Part shown: positions 33,930-46,700 of the stretch, piece after piece
How positions within the stretch are numbered: position 1 is the first letter of the stretch
Layout of the letters: every line of letters begins with the position of its first letter
Source of the DNA: Pyxicephalus adspersus
Taxonomy: Eukaryota > Chordata > Amphibia > Anura > Pyxicephalidae
Reading direction: 5' to 3'
Assembly (NCBI RefSeq): GCF_032062135.1
Contig: NC_092863.1
Span: 13,995,498 to 14,059,497 of the forward strand
Length of the DNA stretch: 64,000 nucleotides
The notes under the pieces: model-generated
The model's input: only the letters and a program-made list of their open reading frames with translations
What the model was told of the DNA's origin: nothing
Databases searched by the model: none
Position numbers and translations under genes: made by a program

Positions 33930-36900
33930 AAGTTTAATAAACATAGTGATGAATAGAGTAAAGAGAACTTAAATAAGTCAAAATGTAAGTGGAATTAGCT
34001 TCAGTTTTAACACAGAAGTAAAAACATGAGATAAATACTTCATGGTGGAGCAAGGCAATAAATCGACCTTGAAATGATGAATAAAGTTAAGAGGGGAGGG
34101 GGGTAGCCAAATGGCAGCCTTGGAAGTCCTCTATGTGTATGCTTATATGATTGCCCTCACAACTCAGGAAAAACATATGAGCTGGAGCTTCCTTTAAATT
34201 TCCTTTAAAAGTTAGAGCATCATACCTTATGAAGTCTTTTGCTCTGTCCTAATGTGTGTTGGGCAAAGGCCCAACCTGGTTCCATTTTCATGGTGCACAA
34301 AAGCAGAAATCTGGAAATGCACGGTCAATTAAAAGCATGGCAAAGGCATGTAAATTTTGCAGTAATGGAAACATCTATACAAAGGCATCCTGCCACATTG
34401 CACTGTGACCTGAAGGAGTAAAGTGCTGGTTGACATTCTACGTATGTAACAGGAATGACTTAGACTTTGAAGATGTTTGGTTTATGTCATTTGACCACTT
34501 CATGTCTTGGACCATGTGAACAATCTTGTCATCAAACACATTTTCCAACATTAGTAGGTAGAAGAGTGTTTACACTGTAAGAAGGTGGCATATATCATGT
34601 AGTGATGGGCATCTATTTTTACAGACACACATGGTCCCTCTGCTCCTTCACATATAGAAGAGCAGCCATGTACAGGTGGATCCTGCAGGAAAGGTTTTTA
34701 TACCTAGAAAGTTGCCCTTCCTTGATATTTGGTTTGGAATGTATACTTATACTTAGCAAGCCAAGCCATGCTCTATGAAAACTGTAAAATTCCAATGGAA
34801 GAAACATCCTTTAAAATTCTAGCAGCTAAAACCGAGGGATCTGTCAACTAGTTCTGACATGAAGTGAGAAAAACACTTGTCTAATTCAAGGTATTAGATT
34901 TTAATACTGTATAATAATATCTAAGGGTTCTGTTCATAAAACTGGGAATCAGACATTCCCTTGTAGGAATCTTCCAGGTCCAATTTGTTTCCATGGCAGT
35001 AACTGATTCTCACCACCTAATACTTTTAGAGAATAAAGCATAGCGAAGTTATAGTGGCCAGTGCATTTCTTGTCTGGGCTAGTTAACTTATCTTCTATGA
35101 ATACCTTTATTTCAGGCAAGCACTTTTGCTTACACAAGGAAAAAATGTTCTTTGGCAGGTAAAGTCTCTTATGCTATATAAAGACATAGGGCAAAACTAG
35201 AGATAATAGTTCTTAGTATTTTGGAAATTTTTACTAAAGAGTTAGTTACAAAACAGGAAGTTACACCAAAGTCCTGTTTGTGTAGACTCCTATATACATT
35301 CCTTCTGATAAAGGTTATCATTTTCAGATCCTCAGTTTGTTGTTTTGACCATGCAGCTTGCTTTAAATAAATCTCAAATGATCTAGGATATAATAGATCA
35401 CATTTACAAGTTCAGCAGACTTCCATGGCCAAATGAGCAGTAAAATGAATGTCTTAATTGCTCATGGGCATGCAATCCTTTGAAACTTTATGATAATGTC
35501 TGGGGGCCTTAGAAGATAATGATTTCTGAAGAGCACTTCAGCTCCGTTTCAAAGTCCCATCATTAAAAATTGAGCACAACACCTTCCCTTAAATAGTGCA
35601 CATCATAAGAACTCATAAATAAGCAAATAGGAAAAAATACTTTCCATTATTTGGCATTCTACACAATAGGGTAGGTACACCTTTAACGATTTGGGTTATA
35701 ATTGCCCAACAATAAAGTTACTGCTCAATGCTCATTGCTCAGATGGAAATTTAGTCAGCAATATGGTATTGTTATATGTTTCCTTTTGCCCCAAGCAAGC
35801 ACATTAGTATGGGCCTGCTAAGAAATTGAAGGTAAAAGAATGTAGCCTAAAAATACAAAGTATGACTAAAGGCTCCTATGGCAGTCAAACTCAGTACCAA
35901 ATCCAGGTATTAATGTTATTCAAAATATTTGCATAGAATGTGAATAGAAAAACATTTTCTATCTTTTCTTTACCTGCCTGAACCACATCCTCCTTTGTGT
36001 TCCACTTGCCTCACTTTTCAATACAAAAAATAGGTCCCAGTGATCCCTGTCCATCATATGTTTGGTCTCATGAAGCCATAAACAGTAGAACAACCCCCAG
36101 GGACCTTCATTTTCTATTGCTATGTATGTACTTACATATAAATATACTTCATAATCACATCTAATTCCAAATGTGTTAAGGTCCGTGGTTGGTGTTCTGC
36201 TATTAACAACTTTCCAAAGAAATGCTTCGGCAGTGATCAATAAAATACTGTTTTCTTGTGCTCCTAATGTAATTGTGGTACTTTGCAAGGGGTTAAAAGC
36301 CCCCTAAAAATCAACTAGATTACTAAATGACAACTGGGGGTGGGGGCAACTATACAGATTTTGCCCGATATAATCACAGGTGACTCTAGCTGTAAAAAAT
36401 GGGACAGCGGACTGGATCTAGCTGGGGCAGGGCAATGGTAATCAACATTACACCTCTCTAACAATATAAATAATTAGGACTGGACTCAGTAATAGCCAAA
36501 ATAAATAATTGTATAAAATTATATCCTGACACTACTAACATCTTTCTGTGCTTATAAATAATCAAACCTCCAGCTCAAATTCTTCCTATTACTTGATAAA
36601 AACATACCTACACCTAACTACCCCCATTATTCAGTATAGAATTGTCTTCTAATTACTCCATAGTATCTTTACCTCTAACACCAGGCATGTTTATAGGATA
36701 TACGGTCAATATGTTGATGTACCGATAAAGAATGGCTGCCAATAATCCACAATTTCTGCATTACTCACGTTACCACCCCACCATCTTCCCTATCCATTCT
36801 AGATACTTTCTATTGGCGTCTTGCTATTAAGTCTGGGTAATAAAGCTTTTAACGCAGTAATAAGAGATGCCTTGTCTGTATTAGAGTATGGAGTAAATAC

Positions 36901-39900
36901 TGCCCATGTGTGGGTTTAATGCATACTGTGCTGCATAAATAATGAATATTTCTAGGGAATGTTACCTACCTGTGGGAAGTGAATAATTAATTTATGAAGC
37001 TTTGATCTGTGTGTATTAACCAGCAGAGCAAACAAAATGTACACAGCCTGTGTATGAATGGAGGGAGGCAAGGAAGGGACAGATGTCAGTGGGTTACTTG
37101 GCACTGAAATGCCAAGGATATGGATTCAGCATTTATTAATGAATTGGGGCACATATGGTGTGGGGATCTTACATTTATGTATCAATGGGCTGCAAAGTTT
37201 AGTTCTGCATTAAGTACAGCCATTCCCAAATCACACAACTGCCTTGATAAGGTTTTGTGTTATAAAACACTGCAACTATTTTCAGTCTCACAGGTCCTAA
37301 TGGTTAACTTCAGAGCAAATTAGCATATCCATGTGGCTGCATTAACAGGCCTGTAAAAATAAAATCAGCTTTAGTGAAATATTAAATTTGAAGATGATAC
37401 AATTCTAGTCAGACTTATTTTTGCAGTTAACATCCCCTGAGGTCTGGATCCTATTAGGGCTAAACACTGTAGAACAGGGACCCTCTGTTCTTAAAGGGGT
37501 GGGGATGATGTTAGCAATGGAAGCACAATATGTTTTTTGTCACAAACCCTCGCTATTCTCTCACCTACTGCCCACCAGATGCCCCAGCTAATAATGAGGC
37601 CAGTATCTTCAGTGGGAAAATAAATTACGAAGTGGCTCATGGAATGCAGACTCACAAAAGACAAATGTATCAGACAAATCTTCATGAGAGCTCAGAAAAA
37701 CACATGGAAACCGAGTATGGGGCAGAAAACATGGACCTGAACACAGAAAGGAATATGGTATGATATAATAAACATCTGAAAATAATAAACATTTGTTATT
37801 CATGTCTAAACTATACGAAAATATAGATCCCTTCTTGAATTGTTCCTGAAAAATGGCCACTGCCATAGCACCATAGCTATATCTCCAAAAATTTACATTA
37901 TTATAGGAGCAAAGGAATTACATTTTTTTTTAACAATTTTGTACCATTTTGGAGCAGACACTGTAATTACAACCCAAGAAGAGAAAGATGTTTAGTGCAT
38001 ACACCCAGCACTGTAAAGCAGCAGTAGACTCCAATGTGTCATTTATCCAGTCTCAAACATCATACAAAGGTCCAATACAACAACTTGTGACGGATGTATA
38101 AACTAGTATATTTATTAACAACGCACGTAAGCCAACCCAGACTTCCTCTGTGGCCGGTTGGGTTTGGACTTCACTTTTGCTGTGAAATGAAATCAGGCTT
38201 TTATGCCACAATAATGGCATATTAATGAAATGTTACAATTTCAAGTGTGCTGAGCACAGCAGCTTCACAACAGAGGAGAGCAGGCAGGGCCACATCAAGC
38301 ATTGATGCATTGTGAGTGAAGGAGATCCTTGGTAGTCGCAGTGTATTTTGTACATTTCTTCCATTGGTTGCCTGTAAACAGGATGAAGGGCATGTGGCAA
38401 CCATTTTACAAGCTTTAAACTTCTTTCCTGCAACCCTTAAAGTGGAACTCGACATTTGTTCTCACAAATGCTATACTGTATCTGGAAAAAAAAAAAAATG
38501 TACAACTTTTCCTGCAATACTCACCTTCAGAAATGGTAGCTTACATAGAATCATCACTTTCAATTAAAGGGGCTGGATTATATATGCAGAGTGCTCTAAT
38601 GTAAAGAAATCTTCTGCTGAAATGTCTTCCAAATCTGACACTTTGGAAAAGTAGATATTCTATTTCTCTCTCTGCACACACAGGTTCCCAGCAACCAATA
38701 AATCATTACTGTGGTCAGAGGTTATGATGTTGATTCCTTGACTAATGTGTGCAATGCTGTATTCCGATTGTGTAAAGTGGGCACTCCTAGGGTTCCTGTA
38801 GATCAAAATAAAAATGCATCCTAATTTTCTTGTTTTTGTGGGGGAAGTTTATAGACAAAAGTTATGAATTTCAATACCACCCATGTTAAAACATCTGTTC
38901 TAACTATACAAAGCTTTCTCTATTCCATAGACAAGGCTTTTGCCTGCATCACATTTGTTATTTTTTCAGTTCTACTGGTAGTGTGGGCCAGTAGAAATGT
39001 AGTATGACCACAATTCATGCAAAACAAAGTCTTTAACGTCATCTTTCTACCCCTCAGTAAAAGTTTGTAGACAGCGTAGGTGGAAAGTAAAGTTCACTGA
39101 GTTACTATTTACAATACGTACAAAGCAAATCACGTGGCCAATAATCTCCAATTGTCAGAATAAAACACTATTTAAATTAAGGAGTAGGCTGAACCATTTT
39201 AAAGTTTTACTGTTGTCAGTAAAGATATATCAGCCCCAAGTTGGTAGATCTCAAAACTATAAAGGAGTGTGTACATAGATGTTGCTGTCAAATGCAGGCC
39301 CTTAGATTCTTGTGTAGAGCCCATTAAAAATGTTTTTGCCCTGCAATCCATGTGCTGCAGAGCAAAATGCAGCATTTGACCCGTTTTGCCCACAGATAAA
39401 ATGTACCTGACTGTAGTTTGGAGAAAAACACAGAACAATGCAAATCAGGTCAAATGCAGGCTCTCAATTTCAATGTCTACAGCTCTACAAGTCAGTGGGA
39501 TTTTGTCAGCCTGCATTTGGAATGCATTTACGAGGACCATCAGAGTCCTTACTTATAGCTGGGCTCCCTATACCATGGCTTGCATCAACATCTCTGTTGG
39601 AAAAGCTATTTGAGGATTTAATATCAAAAGAGATAAAAAAAAAAACAGCCTCACAAAAAAGTACCACAAATATAAAAATAAAAGTTTATTTTACAACAAT
39701 AAAAAAAATATATTTAGATTACAACTTCACATTTTTGGAGGTAGAATGTCATAACACTGGTGAACCTAGGAGTAGGATTATAGTAATTCACACTACAAAA
39801 AAATTCACAACTGTAGGGATTGTTTGTGGCGAGCCATTTAATATTCCCTAACAATCATGGTCATTGCTCATAAATAAACGACAATCTTGTATATAAAACA

Positions 39901-41340
39901 AATTGGGGAAATTCAACTCCTCCTGACTGCAAATTCAGATTCAATAGACCTGCAAACACAGACAGCATTTACCAATGGCTATTTTTTTTTTATCGCAGCG
40001 ACCCACATAATAAAACCCCTTCTATTTGCAATATTTTTGAGTGGAAATGTATTTTTAAATGAACTCCACAGTCATGTATAACAACATGAAGCATCTGCTT
40101 TACAAAACCTAATCCAATATAATCACCAGTGTTCGCTGCTTAGATGTCTCTGGTTTTAGTATTTTCTGATTCGATCAAGAAAGCAGCCAGCAAGTCAGAT
40201 TACATAACATGCACATATCTTAAACAAATATAGACCAGAACTATACAAAAGTAATATTGTTTTTGAGAACACATACAGAAGACGGACAGTCCACATGAAA
40301 AGAAGCATCAATTTTTTTGGCAAAGTGAATCACACCCAGGTGTGCCAAATTTCTATTATTTTATGTTAAAGCAACTCTCTAACTAAACTTTTTTTTCCCC
40401 AAAAGTAAATCACTACCTACCTTTCCTGCTGCTAATAAATGCTGCTTTGAATAATAAGAATCACTGCCTGCAGTCATTACAGAAAAGGTCACTTCTTGGA
40501 GTTGACAACCCCATCTCATTACAGAAAACATAAGTAATGCAGATATCTCTTTCAAAAGTGCATCTCGCAAAAAAGGGGAATTTTCACCACTGGCCTACAT
40601 AAGGTAAGAACCTTGGAGGCTCTTAACCTTCCATACCATAACCAAAACTACTATAAAGTTTTGGCTGCATAAACTTTCAGTAAGCCACTGCTAGTGGGTG
40701 GGTGACACAGTATTTGCATTTGATATCATCTAATGTCTTTTTGCACGCAAGGATTTCATTTAGGCCAATTTTAATTAGACACAGATTCAACATGCTTCAA
40801 AAAGGAAATCTGCTCTAGTACTGGGGAAGGATTACACTCTTAAAAGTGTATAAAGCCAATGTATAAACAGCAGCAAGCTGGAGATTACCGTAAAGCCATC
40901 AGCAAGTAGTAATCCATTTCTTGTCATGGAATCAGCTACTAACCACCTGTGTTATAGGGACAGCTTTTATGAAAATCAATACCAACTTGCATCAGTAAGA
41001 CATTACACTATCCTTTTTCCCTAAAATAGGAAGGATATGGCAGTTCCCTGGTCAAACATTTTCTACTATAAATTATACCTATGCTGACAAACTACCACTT
41101 ACATAAGTACAGCTGAAGCACAAGAGCTGGCATCAAGTGGCCTAATGCAGCGCTCCAGGGGCCCTACAAATCAAAAATGATGTGAAATTGCAAATACCGA
41201 CTACATCTAGAATATTGGTGGGAATATTCAACCTCAGCCAGGCTGTCTATAACAGCACTAAACCTTCTGGATCCCAAATGAAATTTCTAGATCTAGATTT
41301 GGAGTCCTTTAAAAAATTGAAACCTCATGCCATTACTAAA
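33930..41340. other. intergenic region between DBF4B 3' end and ADAM11 5' flank, no gene seen
   Basis: About 7.4 kb of AT-rich sequence. I checked the longest open frames (for example 39438-39851, 37530-37763, 35959-36288). They lack recognisable domains, splice partners or conserved motifs, and several contain simple-sequence runs. No RNA gene was recognised. Confidence 0.6.
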
Positions 41341-41373
41341 TGAAAGATTACCAACATAAATATCGATACAGAT

Positions 41374-41387
41374 TTTATTTTTTTATT
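41374..41387 (-). terminator. candidate DBF4B polyadenylation signals
   Basis: Two AATAAA hexamers on the minus strand (41387-41382 and 41379-41374), about 630 nt after the DBF4B stop. They are the closest hexamers I saw downstream of the stop. Cleavage would fall near 41350. Confidence 0.5.
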
Positions 41388-41738
41388 GAAAGCTGTAGTG
41401 CTAGAAGTGATGGAGCTGCACTCAGTGTTCCTATTCTTACCAATCTGCTCTCTTGGGCAGAGATTGTTTTCGTTTTACAAGCATCATGCTCTTGGCAGGC
41501 TTGAAAAGCAGACATTTAAACTCCAGCTACAACTTCTCCAAGCCATTAGGAGTCATTAGGATGCAGTTAATAGCTGTGGGTAAAAGCAGAAGGCTCAACT
41601 GCATATCTATCCCGGAAGGAGAAGGGAGGGAGACGGTGAGCTAGAGACACACATAGTAATGGACCTAACGTAAGAAAGGCAAATACACAGGAGGGGGGAG
41701 TCCAGAGAAAACCGATCCCATATTTGTTGGTTATTGAA

Positions 41739-41744
<6 letters not shown>

Positions 41745-41798
<54 letters not shown>
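41745..41798. repeat. (TA)n microsatellite in DBF4B 3'UTR
   Basis: About 27 TA dinucleotides, within the predicted 3'UTR of DBF4B if the downstream polyadenylation signals are used. Confidence 0.95.
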
Positions 41799-41802
<4 letters not shown>

Positions 41803-42014
41803 AAAATGTATTATATTAATGGTAATATCTGTGGAGTCCCACCCCCCACCCTTCTGCCAGATCTATTATGAACGGAACATCCCCGAAAAGTTCAATTTAT
41901 ATAATGGAAAAAATTAAGGTTATGAAACCACGGTGCTGGAGTTACTAGGAAATAAAAGGATCATAGGATTTGTGTGCCAAAGTGACATTCTGCTTCGGAA
42001 GGGACCCTTAAGTT

Positions 42015-43704
42015 CTAGTCATGGGCTAGTACAGAGCACAGCTCCCTCCCATACCAGCTCTCATCCAGATTGACCTGGGCTGTACGCAGGTCTCCGAGTT
42101 GTGCACCTTGTTGGTGTTTAAACTGTTGCTGAGATAGAAGCTCCGAATCCCAATCTGACTCAGATGAAGCATCGTACTGGATAAGTTTGGGACTAAAATA
42201 GGGATGGGGTGAATCAGCAGTACCCTCATTTGTCACAATGTTCTTTTTCCTATTTTTCAAGTCAGGGAAACCATGTACTGCTGGCTGAGGTCCAGAATCA
42301 TGCTGGTGAAAAACCCATACAGGCTGGGACAACGGATTGAATGGACTGGGCTGTCTCTTGGGAGGTGGGGGACTTGAGGAAAAGCTAGGTCTACGTTTAC
42401 CTGTAGAAGAATTTGTAGCCGATGGCAGCTTATTCAGCTCTGGTGTGTGAGCCTTGTTATCCAATGGTCCAGTGTCATGTGTCACTGCTGGGCCTTGGTA
42501 CTGGGGTATTATATTTAGCTGATTTTGTGGTGCACCGGCCTTGTTACCTAAAGGTGTAGTGCCCTGTGCCACCTCTGCCATTTCCAATGAACCCTGGTAC
42601 AAAGGGACATTGAGCTGGTTCTGCTGTGGTGCACTGGTCACTTTGTCTAACGATGTGGCAACATGTGCTGTTAAAGTGTCTGCAGATCTGGGGGCAAACA
42701 GTCTTACATCTAACTGGTTTTGGTTTTCTTGGTCAGAATTTTTTTTCACTAATGTGGAGCTAGTAGTAACTAAAGTGTCTGCTGGGTCTCCAAAAGATGG
42801 GATTATATTTTGCTGGTCCTTGGAAAAAGTTCTGTTGACTTTTGTAAGCAACCTAGTAGATGCATTTATCAATCGGTCACTCTGGTCATCAGATAACAGC
42901 AACTGTTCCTGCAGTTGAATTGTGCTCAACTGTTCTACAATTTCTTCAGATCTCCTCTCCCCAGCTGGCAATGATACAAAGGCATCCGGAAAATTGACTC
43001 CACCAAGATTTCCAGCGGAAGGCTCGGCAAAGAGTTCTTGACGTTGTTCACAAACTTCCATTACAGATGTTTGCTCTACCAGTAATTCAGTGCAGTGGTC
43101 ACTAGAAGTGATAGTGCTAGAAAGTGGATTTGCAATTCCAGGTGCATTGTAGGCTTCACATGGATGTTGAGTGCCCAGGGATCCTGGTGGATCTGCTATG
43201 GGGCTGAGAAGCAATGGAGGTGCAAATGTAGCTAGTGCATTTTCCATGGTCAGTTGAGATTGTTGTCCTTCTGAAGGAATAACTAATGAATGCACGGTAT
43301 ATACAGAGGTCAAACCCACCTCCTCTGTGTACCAGGAGACTTTAGTAACCACATCCACATGAGAAGCTGCTCCCGTGTCACAGGTTTCTTGTAATGGCTC
43401 CTTGTACTGTATCTGCAAATCATTTGCATCTTCTGCCAATGTGTGCCTCTGGACTTTGTCTTCTACAGATGCTTCATTTTCCACATTCATGTCCTCTTCC
43501 TGTTCACCAGTAGCAGCATTCGTTACAGGCTGTATGCATGCACCTGACCCAAGTTGTTCCTCCACTGGAGGCATGGCACCATTTTCTTCACATGGTACCT
43601 CGGGCACCACTATCTTTTTCTCCACCTTTACATCAGAAACCCAAGCTTCCTCAACACTGACTGGCCCATCACCAACACCTTGCTCCTTCCAAACAGGCAT
43701 GAAC
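42015..43704 (-). CDS. DBF4B: DBF4B exon 13: long C-terminal exon
   Basis: 1690 coding bases, residues 293-854, stop TAG at 42017-42015. Acceptor CTCTCAAG| at 43704 makes W-F-M-P-V from the split codon. Low-complexity, Glu/Ser/Thr/Gln-rich and likely unstructured. It repeats short phrases such as QNQLNV, QNQLNI and QNQLDV with QG(S/P) after them, has the basic GKRRPSF...PPKRQPSP segment, and a compact acidic ESDWDSELL near the end. Open frames on the other strand (42541-42918, 43375-43722) are its shadows. Confidence 0.93.
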
Positions 43705-46700
43705 CTTGAGAGAAAGGAATGAAAATAAAATCCAAAATCATAAGAACACTGTATACAAAGATCATCAAAAGTAAACCAATAATTACAGAAATTACAGTTG
43801 CTTTAAAAAGGGAGATAATGAGGAATTTGCTTAAATTAGTTCAGAACAAGAAATGTATTATCTACAGCCTTAAAACCAACCCTACCCTAAACCTGGTCAG
43901 CTGTGCCCCATGTCATCTTTAACTCTAGCCACATCAGTCATTTTAATGCTCGAAGAGTCATGCTATGTACACACGTTAGAGGATTCTCGCCTGATTATTA
44001 TTATTACTACACAGTATTTATATAGTGCCAACATATTACACAGCGCTGTACACAGTCATATCACTAGCTGTCCCACAAAGGGGCTGACAATCAAATGTCC
44101 CTACCTCAGCCACATGTTAATGTCTTTATGTATGTTAATGTATAATAATCTATAATACAATCGAAGGTCAATTTTGGGGGGGAAGCCAATTGACCTAAAT
44201 GTATGTTTTTGGAAAGTGGGAGGAAACCGGAGTACCTAAAGGAAACCCATGCAAAGAGGGGGGGGACCTGCAAACTCCATGCAGATAGTGTCCTGGCCGG
44301 TATTTGAACCTGGGGCCTAGTGCTACAAAGGCCAAAGTGCTAATCACTGAACCACCACGATACGAATGGTCGTGCACGGCCCAGGTAGGAATTCGACATG
44401 TGTACAGGGTTTGTCTCATGCCATTCATGGATTGTCAAGATGGATACATTAATGACTAATGGAGAACAACTGCTATAAAACGTCAATGGAGAAAAGCACA
44501 GTGGAGTGCTGCTCACTTGTTTTCCCCCCTCCCCTCCCAATAGAACTGAACTGCATGTACAGAGTTTATTCATATGTCACTTTTTGTCACTAGTAACAAT
44601 CATGAAAAATGAAAATTTCAGGGATGTATGCAGCAACACAACGCTCGATTGACTGTTCATGGTCAAGGAGGAAAGGAGTGTAATACAGGCAGTACTCTCA
44701 AATCTAATCCTCATGTGCAATAGACTGTTATATATTCGTGTGTAACCTAAAAGACAACTGTTAACCCTTTACACAGGTCTTTGTTTTAAATATATGCATG
44801 CAGTACAAAGATTTCTAGAAGCTATGTTGAATAGAAACAAACCATGCAGAGCCAATGTCACACAGGTCACCATCCTGTCTGGACTGTCCCTATTCACAGT
44901 TCTACAAGATGCTGCAGGGGTTCAGTTACAAAGCACATCCTATTTCTGGAAGTGTGCACCACTAGCCAAGGGAAGGCAGGGGGTTCGAGTCTGGGCTCAC
45001 AGCCATGGGATGTGGATTCAGGCCAAAAAAGCCATCAGGTCCACGGATCGGTCAGGGAGGAGGGAAAGCAGTAACTGAGCACTCGCTAAAATTGAAGTTG
45101 CAATTAGTGGAGCTAGCAATGCACTTTCTGCTTCAGAATGGAAATACAACTTAGGAAGATGATGGATGAAAGTAGACCTGTAGCTGAATAACTGGAAAGT
45201 TGACAAAGAAAATGATAGGGCAGCAGCCATTGTCTTATCACTTATGAAGTTTTAAACCTAGTTTAGAAGTGTATTTAGCCCTGTATTCCTTCCCATAATA
45301 ACCAATCCCATCCATATGGAAAGGGTAAGAAGGTTAAGTTGTGAAAGAGTTTGTGGTCATTAGCAGAAATTGAAGTCTAGTAATGGATAAATAAATTACA
45401 CTTTTACAGTGCGTTGAAGAGTTTAAACCACAGTTGTGAATACAGACCAACACTTGCTGCTATGAAGAACTAATACCACACAACCGTTTTTTACAAGACA
45501 ACTGCACTAGCAAAAGGTAAATGGGCAATGTACTATTCTCTAATTTATTACATGTAGCTTTAAATAGGTAAACATTTTCTTGCCCATTATGTATGCAATC
45601 TTGTTGTTTGTCCTTACGATATTGTTATGTTTTTTTGTTTTATTTTTTAAGGGGTCACAGACCTTGAACAAATAGAGAGATAAATTCTGACTCATGTCTT
45701 TTACAAATCTGTGATTGAATTTGAATTTTTGCAACTAGTATCTTCAGTAACGGCATGCAATGGCACTACTACCAATTCCCACATGGCAACTTGCTATTTT
45801 ATGTCTGCATAATGTTATAATTCTAGCAAAAACTTCTTTATTTTGATACAGTAAAGTAGGGTGAGGAGCTTTGGTACATAAATTGTGTATTTGTCCACAT
45901 TTGAGATATTTCTCCTTAAATATTCTACAGGCAATTCGGAGGCAGGACAGGAAGTGCTGGAAATGTTCTTTCATGGGTACAGAGACAGCAACAAATCACC
46001 ATTCCTACCATGTTCTATTATTATATTTTTATGTTATATTTGGCTGGTTTCCTTCAAGTAAACACGTAGTCATACTATAGACATTAGTTAAAAAACAAGA
46101 GCTTTAATACAAGCCGACTTCTTCTGCCGACCTCTGTAGCTGCAGGTACAGCGGAGCAATTAAACCTTTCATAACATAAGTATAATAAACTTCTAAATCT
46201 GTTTCCTAGCAAGTCTGTTACCTCCCTTCTAAGCGATAACTCAAACTCTAGTTAATCTAGCAATGGAAGACAAGCAGGAGACAAAATGGGACAAAAGTCA
46301 TCACCAATTCAACCATGCAAAAGGAGAAATTAAGCTCATGGGTCAGCTAAAGCCTGTCTGTCTAAACGCAATTACAATCATTTAGAAAATTAGTACCAGC
46401 TTTACTCTGTCCATTCCAACAAGCTTTTTCTTCACATTTTTAAAGTGTTATTAAATCTGTCTGTAATTAGATCCTTTAATTTTCTAACCTGAAACAGAAT
46501 ATGACAGCTCGAATTTGGTTGCTTACTAACAATTTGTCAATATCGTAACTCTTTGCACTTGCTGTGGAGGGATATGATAAGGAAACACCATTATAAAATC
46601 AATATTGGGTTTTAAGCAGCTATTGTGGAGCAAGACAACAGGCAGAGAGATGTTACGTGCACAGCCCATTCTGCAGAATAACAGTCAGTTAAATGACCTC

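Noticed and set aside
39438..39851. 137-codon open frame in the intergenic region
   Set aside because: It runs through Lys/Ile-rich simple sequence (long A and AT tracts) and has no recognisable motif.
42541..43722. Plus-strand open frames over DBF4B exon 13
   Set aside because: Antisense shadows of the long coding exon.
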